Of a stretch of 12,050 bases of DNA, positions 7,305-12,050 are shown in pieces. Position numbers and translations under genes: made by a program. The stretch is taken from positions 1 through 12,050 of the forward strand of contig NZ_JZWV01000658.1 of the NCBI RefSeq assembly GCF_000966975.1, given 5' to 3'. Numbering within the stretch: the stretch's first letter is position 1; each line of letters starts with the position of its first letter. The stretch is from Streptomyces katrae (lineage in GTDB: Bacteria; Actinomycetota; Actinomycetes; Streptomycetales; Streptomycetaceae). Under the pieces are notes generated by a model. The model was given only the letters and a program-made list of their open reading frames with translations, ran no database searches and was not told the DNA's origin.

Positions 7305-8005
7305 AAGGCCAAAGCCTGAGCGGCAGAAGCTCGCTGGTACTGACGTCGGCGGGGACGGTCGTCCTCGTCGGCACAGTGCTGTTCGCGGCCGGATGTTCCG
7401 CCGGCGGCACCGGCCTGCGCGACGGCGGCCCCGCCCGTACGGAGTCGGTGGCCCGCAACAGCCAGCCCAACCAGCCCACCGCCGCGGCCAGCGGCCCGGC
7501 CGCCATGGGCCACTCCCCCGCCCCGGGGACGGGCACCCCCCTCAAGAGGGTCGACCCGGTGGCCCTCCTGAAGGCGGACCCCAAGGTCAGCGCCGAGATC
7601 AAGCGGGACCTGAAGCCCTGCACGGGCAAGGAGTACCCGGTCGACGTCAGCTACGGGAAGATCACCGGGAGCAGCGTCGTCGACATCGTCGTCAACGTCC
7701 TGTCCTGCGCCGACGCCCTCGGCCGGGGCTCGTACGTGTACCGGTCGGACGGCGGGAAGTACGAGAATGTCTTCGCCGACGAGCAGCCGCCCGTCTACGC
7801 CGAGATCGACCGCGGCGACCTGGTGGTCAGCAAGCCGGTCTACGGCAAGAGCGACGCCCTCTCCTACCCCTCCGGCGAGGACGTGATCACCTACCGCTGG
7901 AACGGGGAGAAGTTCGCCGAGCAGGACCGCGTCCACTCCGAATACAGCAACGTCGGCGACGGCGGGGGCCAGCCGGCCCCGGCCGTCACCCCCCCGAAGA
8001 ACTGA
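7292..8005 (+). CDS. cseA: Lipoprotein CseA, negative modulator of the SigE response
   Basis: The product is 237 aa from a GTG overlapping the end of sigE, with GGGAG just upstream. The N-terminus has a basic stretch, a hydrophobic segment at about 14-32, and a lipobox FAAGC in which C35 would be lipidated, placing the protein on the outer face of the membrane. A Thr/Ala/Pro-rich linker follows, then a soluble domain at about 85-230 with two cysteines (in LKPCTGKEY and VLSCADAL) that could pair. In S. coelicolor, loss of CseA raises sigE promoter activity, so it dampens signalling, perhaps through the CseC sensor domain. The last 15 residues are Gly/Pro/Ala-rich. cseB starts 45 nt after the stop. 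Identity rests on operon position, the lipobox and size. Confidence 0.9.
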   Translation: MRGLKGQSLSGRSSLVLTSAGTVVLVGTVLFAAGCSAGGTGLRDGGPARTESVARNSQPNQPTAAASGPAAMGHSPAPGTGTPLKRVDPVALLKADPKVSAEIKRDLKPCTGKEYPVDVSYGKITGSSVVDIVVNVLSCADALGRGSYVYRSDGGKYENVFADEQPPVYAEIDRGDLVVSKPVYGKSDALSYPSGEDVITYRWNGEKFAEQDRVHSEYSNVGDGGGQPAPAVTPPKN

Positions 8006-8050
8006 CCGCACAAGCACAAGCAGACGCACAAGACCGGAGTGAGGCTGGGC

Positions 8051-8764
8051 ATGGCCGAGACCCACGTGCTGTTCGTGGAGGACGACGACGTCATCCGCGA
8101 GGCCACGACCCTGGCGCTGGAGCGCGACGGGTTCGTGGTCACCGCCATGCCCGACGGCCTGTCCGGCCTGGAGTCCTTCCGGGCGAACCGGCCCGACATC
8201 GCCCTCCTCGACGTGATGGTGCCCGGCATGGACGGCGTCAGCCTGTGCCGCCGCATCCGTGACGAGTCCACCGTCCCCGTGATCATGCTGTCGGCGCGCG
8301 CCGACTCCATCGACGTGGTCCTCGGCCTGGAGGCGGGCGCGGACGACTACGTCACCAAGCCCTTCGACGGCTCGGTCCTCGTCGCCCGCATCCGCGCGGT
8401 CCTGCGCCGCTTCGGCCACGCGGGCGGCACGCAGAACGGCGGCAACGGCCCCGGCGCCGCCGACGACTCCGACGAGCGCGGGGTGCTCTCCTTCGGCGAC
8501 CTGGAGGTCGACACCGAGGGCATGGAGGTCCGCCGGGCCGGCGCCCCCGTCGCCCTGACCCCCACCGAGATGCGGCTGCTGCTGGAGTTCTCCTCCGCGC
8601 CCGGCACCGTCCTGTCCCGCGACCGGCTGCTGGAACGCGTGTGGGACTACGACTGGGGCGGCGACACCCGCGTCGTGGACGTCCACGTCCAGCGGCTGCG
8701 CACCAAGATCGGCCAGGACCGGATCGAAACGGTCCGCGGCTTCGGATACAAGCTCAAGGCATGA
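8051..8764 (+). CDS. cseB: Response regulator CseB (OmpR/PhoB type)
   Basis: The product is 237 aa. CseB is phosphorylated by CseC and activates the sigE promoter. The receiver domain (about 4-120) has the acidic pocket D11/D12, phospho-acceptor D54 in ALLDVMVPGMDG, switch residue S81 and K103 in VTKPFDG. A Gly/Asn/Asp-rich linker spans about 122-145. The C-terminal winged helix (about 147-237) has the recognition region TRVVDVHVQRLRTKIG and ends GFGYKLKA, typical of the OmpR family. ATG 8051 is preferred over GTG 8039 because the receiver begins with AETHVLFVEDDD and GAGG lies 6 nt upstream. cseC begins 10 nt after the stop. Confidence 0.95.
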   Translation: MAETHVLFVEDDDVIREATTLALERDGFVVTAMPDGLSGLESFRANRPDIALLDVMVPGMDGVSLCRRIRDESTVPVIMLSARADSIDVVLGLEAGADDYVTKPFDGSVLVARIRAVLRRFGHAGGTQNGGNGPGAADDSDERGVLSFGDLEVDTEGMEVRRAGAPVALTPTEMRLLLEFSSAPGTVLSRDRLLERVWDYDWGGDTRVVDVHVQRLRTKIGQDRIETVRGFGYKLKA

Positions 8765-8774
8765 GTAGAACCGC

Positions 8775-10076
8775 ATGAGGCGTTTCACCCTGCGCACGGG
8801 GATCCGCTGGAAGATCACGCTCGCCATCGCCGCCGTCGGCGCCCTCACCGCGCTCGCCCTGAGCCTGGTGGTGCACAGCGCCGCCCGCGTGTCGATGCTG
8901 GAGAGCGCCCGCGACTCCGAGCTGGAACGGGTGCAGTACATCGCCCGCACCCCCGACGCCGGCCGCAAGCCCATCTGGGGCGCCAAGGTCAACGACCCCG
9001 AGCTCCCCGCCGAACTGCGCGAGAAGGCCCGCTCGGGGCGGCGCGGCACCTACATCCAGGAGAGCCCCAAGCGGGCCCCCGAGGTGTGGGCGGCCGTACC
9101 GCTCGGCAACGGGCAGGTGCTGTCCATGCACCACCAGTTCCGCGAGAGCGCCAACATGGTCCGCGACCTCGACCGGGCCCTCGTCATCGGCTCCCTCGCC
9201 GTCGTCATCGGCGGCTCGGCACTCGGCGTGCTGATCGGCGGGCAGATCTCCAGCCGGCTGCGCAAGGCGGCCGCCGCCGCCCAGCGGGTGGCGCACGGGG
9301 ACCCCGAGGTCCGCGTACGGGACGCGGTCGGCGGTGTCGTACGCGACGAGACGGACGACCTCGCACGAGCGGTCGACGCCATGGCCGACGCCCTCCAGCA
9401 GCGGCTGGAGGCCGAGCGGCGGGTCACCGCCGACATCGCGCACGAGCTGCGCACCCCGGTGACGGGGCTGCTCACGGCCGCCGAACTGCTGCCCCCCGGC
9501 CGCCCCACGGAGCTGGTGCGCGACCGCGCGCAGGCGATGCGGGCGCTGGTCGAGGACGTCCTGGAGGTGGCCCGGCTGGACGGCGCGTCCGAGCGGGCCG
9601 AACTGCAGGACGTGGCGCTGGGCGAGTTCGTCACCCGCCGGGTGACGGCGCTGATGCCGGAGGCCTCGGTACGGGTCGTCGCGGACGAGATCGTCAGCAC
9701 CGACCCGCGCCGCCTGGAGCGGATCCTCGGCAACCTCCTCGCCAACGCCGCGCGGTACGGGCAGCCCCCGGTCCAGGTCGACATCGAGGGCCGGGTCGTG
9801 CGCGTACGGGACCACGGGCCGGGCTTCCCCGAGGCCCTGCTGCGGGAGGGCCCGAGCCGCTTCCGCACCGGCTCGACGGACCGCCACGGGCTCGGCCTCA
9901 CCATCGCCGAGGGCCAGGCCCGCGTCCTGGGCGCCCGCCTCACCTTCCGCAACGTCGCGGCACCGGGCGGCGCGGACACCGAGGGCGCGGCGGCCGGCGC
10001 GGTGGCGGTCCTCTGGCTCCCGGAACACGCCCCGACGGCGACGGGCAGCTTCCCGATCATCCAACTCCCCGGCTGA
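8775..10076 (+). CDS. cseC: Sensor histidine kinase CseC
   Basis: The product is 433 aa. CseC is the membrane sensor that responds to envelope damage, for example by cell-wall antibiotics, and phosphorylates CseB. TM1 is at about 13-34. An extracytoplasmic sensor loop spans about 35-134, and TM2 lies at about 135-157. A HAMP linker (about 158-212) precedes the dimerisation domain with phospho-acceptor H223 in IAHELRTPVTG. The ATPase domain has an N box (ILGNLLANAARYG, 317-329), a G1 box DHGPGFP (346-352), an F-box-like segment SRFRTGS and a G2 box HGLGL (371-375). The tail after about 395 is Gly/Ala-rich. The start is the first ATG after the cseB stop; an ATG overlapping that stop reads only five codons. 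All catalytic motifs are intact. Confidence 0.94.
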   Translation: MRRFTLRTGIRWKITLAIAAVGALTALALSLVVHSAARVSMLESARDSELERVQYIARTPDAGRKPIWGAKVNDPELPAELREKARSGRRGTYIQESPKRAPEVWAAVPLGNGQVLSMHHQFRESANMVRDLDRALVIGSLAVVIGGSALGVLIGGQISSRLRKAAAAAQRVAHGDPEVRVRDAVGGVVRDETDDLARAVDAMADALQQRLEAERRVTADIAHELRTPVTGLLTAAELLPPGRPTELVRDRAQAMRALVEDVLEVARLDGASERAELQDVALGEFVTRRVTALMPEASVRVVADEIVSTDPRRLERILGNLLANAARYGQPPVQVDIEGRVVRVRDHGPGFPEALLREGPSRFRTGSTDRHGLGLTIAEGQARVLGARLTFRNVAAPGGADTEGAAAGAVAVLWLPEHAPTATGSFPIIQLPG

Positions 10077-10167
10077 CCCCTGTTCCTCACGGCGTCGGGC
10101 CGGCGGGGTCGGGGGCGGCCGGGGTCGGGTGTCGTGACGCGGGGCTCACGGGTTCGCGGGGATGTTC

Positions 10168-10173
10168 TAGCAT
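10168..10173 (+). promoter_or_regulatory. -10 element of a probable leaderless promoter for the LamG-like gene
   Basis: TAGCAT matches the Streptomyces -10 consensus and lies 7 nt before ATG 10181. CTCACG at 10145-10150 is a partial -35 with 17-nt spacing. No Shine-Dalgarno lies between, so transcription would start at or next to the ATG. The 104-bp gap after cseC thus appears to hold a separate promoter rather than a simple extension of the sigE operon. Confidence 0.4.
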
Positions 10174-10180
10174 CCGTGCC

Positions 10181-11274
10181 ATGACTGACGGTACGGATCG
10201 CCCGAACAACTCCCAGCCCGGCCCCGCCTCCGGCGGGTACGGCTATCCCCAGCCCGGGCAGTCCAACCCCTACCAGCCGGAGCCTGCGGCCGGGCAGCAG
10301 GGGCAGGGCTTCGGGCCGCCGCCGGTGGCGGACGAATCGTTCCCCCCGCCGATACCCGAGACCTTCAGCGCCACCCCCACCCCGGACTGGCAGGCGATGG
10401 CCGACGCCTCCGAGGCCCAGCGGCGCAAGCGCCGGATGCTGGTCATCGGCGGCGGAGTGCTCGCGGGGTCCTGGTCCTGGTCGCAGCGGGCACGGCGTTC
10501 TTCCTGATGGACGACGGCAAGCCGGCCGACAAGCCGACCGCCTCCTCCTCCGGCTCCCCCAGCCCCTCCGGCTCGGGTCAGCCCCCGTCGAAGACCCCCG
10601 AAGACGACTCCCCCACCGTCCCCGGCGAGCCGAACCTGCTGCGCGACCGCAACGGCAAGATGGGCATCGCCCTGGGGCCGGGCGCCTCACTGGGCGAGCT
10701 GAACCAGCGGACCGAGGTCCGGTTCAAGGGCGCGGCGGACTCGTACGCGCAGGGCGCCGAGGCGGCCGTGGACGTCTCGAAGAGCTTCACCGTCTCCACC
10801 CGCGCCTACAACGTCACCGAGGGCGGTTCGCGGATGGCGGTCAGCCAGGGCGACGGCGACTCCTACTCGTTCGAGCTGGGCTTCGAGGTCGTCGGCGGCA
10901 AGAAGGCCTGGGTGTTCCGGGTGCAGACCGGCGACAAGGGCCAGGCGGCCACGGCCCAGCAGGTCGTCGCGGACAACGTGGACACCACGAAGAAGTGGGC
11001 GCTGCTGACGGGCACCTACGACGCGGAGAAGAAGACCATCGCGCTGTGGGTGGACGACAAGCAGGCCGGCCAGGCGCAGGTCTCCGGCATCTGGGCGGGC
11101 CCCGGACCGCTCCAGCTGGGGCGGGCCCGTCACCACGGCATCTGGAGCGCCTCGTGGGACGGGGCCCTCGACCACATCCGGATCTTCGACCAGGCACTGG
11201 GCCAGGAGCAGATCACGGGCCTGAAGAACAACAAGCTCGGCAAGACCAGGCCGACCCACTCCTGGCTCATCTGA
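10181..11274 (+). pseudogene. Membrane-anchored LamG/concanavalin-like protein, broken by apparent 1-base loss
   Basis: From ATG 10181 the frame encodes a Pro/Gln/Gly-rich cytoplasmic region (about 1-85, with NPYQPEP-type segments) and the first part of a membrane helix, then becomes nonsense near the GGGG run at 10465-10468 and stops at 10505-10507. Adding one G to that run gives a continuous 364-aa protein with a good membrane helix (about 86-109, including VLVLVAAGTAFFL), a Ser/Pro/Gly linker, and an exported LamG-like beta-sandwich domain (about 170-350: FTVSTRAYNV, YSFELGFEV, WALLTGTYDAEKKTIALWVD, DHIRIFDQAL). Such domains often bind carbohydrate or wall polymers; the ligand here is unknown. 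As written, the stop and a downstream ATG overlap as TGATG at 10505-10509, so re-initiation could make a soluble 255-aa piece lacking the membrane anchor. A sequencing error is quite possible. Confidence 0.8.
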
Positions 11275-11280
11275 GCCGGG
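11261..11280. terminator. Possible bidirectional hairpin between convergent genes
   Basis: GGCTC-ATCT-GAGCC, extended by three more pairs including one G-T wobble, forms an 8-bp stem over the LamG-like stop codon. Only 10 bp separate the two convergent stop codons, so a shared terminator is plausible. There is no U tract, which is common in actinobacteria. Confidence 0.4.
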
Positions 11281-11284
11281 AGGA

Positions 11285-11851
11285 TCAGACGGTGATGCCG
11301 GCCTTGCGCAGGAAGGCGACCGGGTCGATCGCGGAGCCGTAGTTCGGCGTGGTGCGGATCTCGAAGTGCAGGTGCGGGCCGCTGGAGTTCCCGGTGTTGC
11401 CGGACAGCGCGATCTTCTGGTCCAGGGCGACCTTCTGGCCGACCTTGACGAGGATCTTCGACAGGTGCGCGTACTGGGAGTACGTGTTGTCCGCGTGCTT
11501 GATCACGATGGCGTTGCCGTAGGCCGGGCCGTCGCCGCCGCCGTTGGGGCCGGCCTTGACGACGGTGCCGGCGGAGGCGGCGTGCACCGGGGTGCCGACG
11601 GGGACGGCGAAGTCCTGGCCGGAGTGCTTGTGGGCCCACATGGAGCCGCCCTTGCCGAAGGTCGCGGAGAGCGTGTAGCTCGCGACGGGCTTCTCCCACA
11701 GGCTGGTCTTCGCCGCGGCGGCCTGGACGGCCGTGCTGGGGGCCTCGTCGGCGAAGGCGGTCGTCCCGGCCCCGAGGGCCAGCGTCGCACCGAGGGCGGT
11801 GACGGCGAGGGCGGTACGGGTACGACGGGTGCTGACGCGCTTCGCGGACAT
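11285..11851 (-). CDS. Secreted M23 (LytM-type) metallopeptidase
   Basis: The product is 188 aa. M23 enzymes are zinc endopeptidases that cut peptidoglycan cross-links or stems outside the cell. A signal peptide is clear: a basic N-terminus (MSAKRVSTRRTR), a hydrophobic core at about 13-30 and a likely cleavage after AFA (about residue 34). The catalytic domain (about 55-185) has zinc ligands H76-x3-D80 in HSGQDFAV and H162 in HLHFEI, with H129 (SQYAHL) and H160 as the other active-site histidines. It is a compact, single-domain form with no LysM or SH3 module. ATG 11851 has GGAGGT (11858-11863) 6 nt upstream. The gene lies next to the envelope-stress operon, which fits a wall-remodelling role, but regulation by SigE is not shown by any promoter I could recognise. 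Confidence 0.94.
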   Translation of the reverse strand: MSAKRVSTRRTRTALAVTALGATLALGAGTTAFADEAPSTAVQAAAAKTSLWEKPVASYTLSATFGKGGSMWAHKHSGQDFAVPVGTPVHAASAGTVVKAGPNGGGDGPAYGNAIVIKHADNTYSQYAHLSKILVKVGQKVALDQKIALSGNTGNSSGPHLHFEIRTTPNYGSAIDPVAFLRKAGITV

Positions 11852-11878
11852 GCGGGGACCTCCGGGGCCGGGGACAAG

Positions 11879-11933
11879 GGGGCAAGAAAGATCCCGGCAC
11901 GGCGGCCAGAGCCGTCACTGCCGGGCTTGCCCC
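11879..11933 (-). ncRNA. Long 5'-leader hairpin of the M23 peptidase gene
   Basis: On the minus strand GGGGCAAG (11926-11933) pairs with CTTGCCCC (11879-11886), CCCGGC (11920-11925) with GCCGGG (11893-11898), and ACGGC (11911-11915) with GCCGT (11899-11903). The loop is 7 nt, with an AGTG bulge and a 6-nt internal loop (ATCTTT). That is 19 paired bases, ending 15 nt before the ribosome binding site. It may be an attenuator, a stability element or an unrecognised regulatory RNA, or a terminator for transcription entering from the right. I do not recognise a known riboswitch in it. Confidence 0.5.
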
Positions 11934-11975
11934 ACCTTGGTAACCCGCGCCCCCGCTCTTCCCCAAACGTCCGAT

Positions 11976-12003
11976 TTACTACCCCACCTCGTAGCCGAAC
12001 CAA
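11976..12003 (-). promoter_or_regulatory. Candidate promoter of the M23 peptidase gene
   Basis: On the minus strand TTGGTT (11998-12003) and TAGTAA (11976-11981) are separated by 16 bp, a weak housekeeping-type match. It would give a leader of roughly 115 nt that contains the hairpin at 11879-11933. The right-hand 45 bp of the window are C-rich with no gene seen. Confidence 0.3.
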
Positions 12004-12050
12004 GTCCCCCGCCCCCCGTTGACGCCCCCACCCAGCCCCAACACCCAGAC

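Noticed and set aside
8006..8050. Three CACAAG repeats between cseA and cseB
   Set aside because: Short and irregularly spaced in a 45-bp gap; no reason to see an operator rather than chance.
11968..12000. Plus-strand stretch with GTCCGA and ACCTCGTAGCCG resembling the 3' core of the c-di-AMP (ydaO) riboswitch
   Set aside because: Only short pieces match, the upstream conserved elements (such as GGGGGACCC and the paired stems) are absent, and the orientation points away from the M23 gene. No downstream plus-strand gene is visible in the window.

Overview
The window looks like chromosomal DNA of a Streptomyces or close relative. GC content is very high, third codon positions are nearly all G/C, GTG starts are common, and the gene set is typical of streptomycetes. 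The strongest anchor is a complete sigE-cseA-cseB-cseC envelope-stress operon at 6744-10076. No tRNA, rRNA, CRISPR array, insertion sequence or phage gene was seen.

Layout: (1) 1-964, minus strand, cut by the left edge: a protein with sigma-factor-like helical segments followed by an anti-sigma-type zinc-binding motif. (2) 1238-3951, plus strand: radA then disA, a genome-integrity pair in which RadA processes recombination intermediates and DisA makes c-di-AMP. (3) 3971-4762, minus strand, convergent with disA: an unrecognised membrane-anchored exported protein with a long Gly/Ser linker. (4) 4922-5567: a PAP2-type phosphatase broken by a 31-bp tandem duplication. (5) 5590-6498: mutY, the adenine glycosylase that removes A mispaired with 8-oxoG. 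(6) 6744-10076: sigE (ECF sigma), cseA (lipoprotein), cseB (response regulator) and cseC (sensor kinase), closely spaced and partly overlapping. (7) 10181-11274: a membrane-anchored LamG-like protein broken by an apparent one-base loss in a G run. (8) 11285-11851, minus strand: a secreted M23 (LytM-type) peptidase whose probable 5' leader can fold into a long hairpin.

Two themes meet here. DNA maintenance is represented by RadA, DisA and MutY. Envelope surveillance and remodelling is represented by SigE-CseABC, PAP2, the exported proteins and the M23 hydrolase. From the known S. coelicolor system, CseC senses envelope damage, phosphorylates CseB, and CseB~P activates sigE; CseA damps the response. 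c-di-AMP from DisA controls cell-wall hydrolase genes in other Streptomyces, but I could not find a convincing c-di-AMP riboswitch on the strand that would control the M23 gene.

No wholly new multi-gene system is evident. The items most worth checking are the left-edge sigma/zinc-finger fusion, the two frame breaks in envelope genes, the repeats before sigE, and the leader hairpin of the M23 gene.
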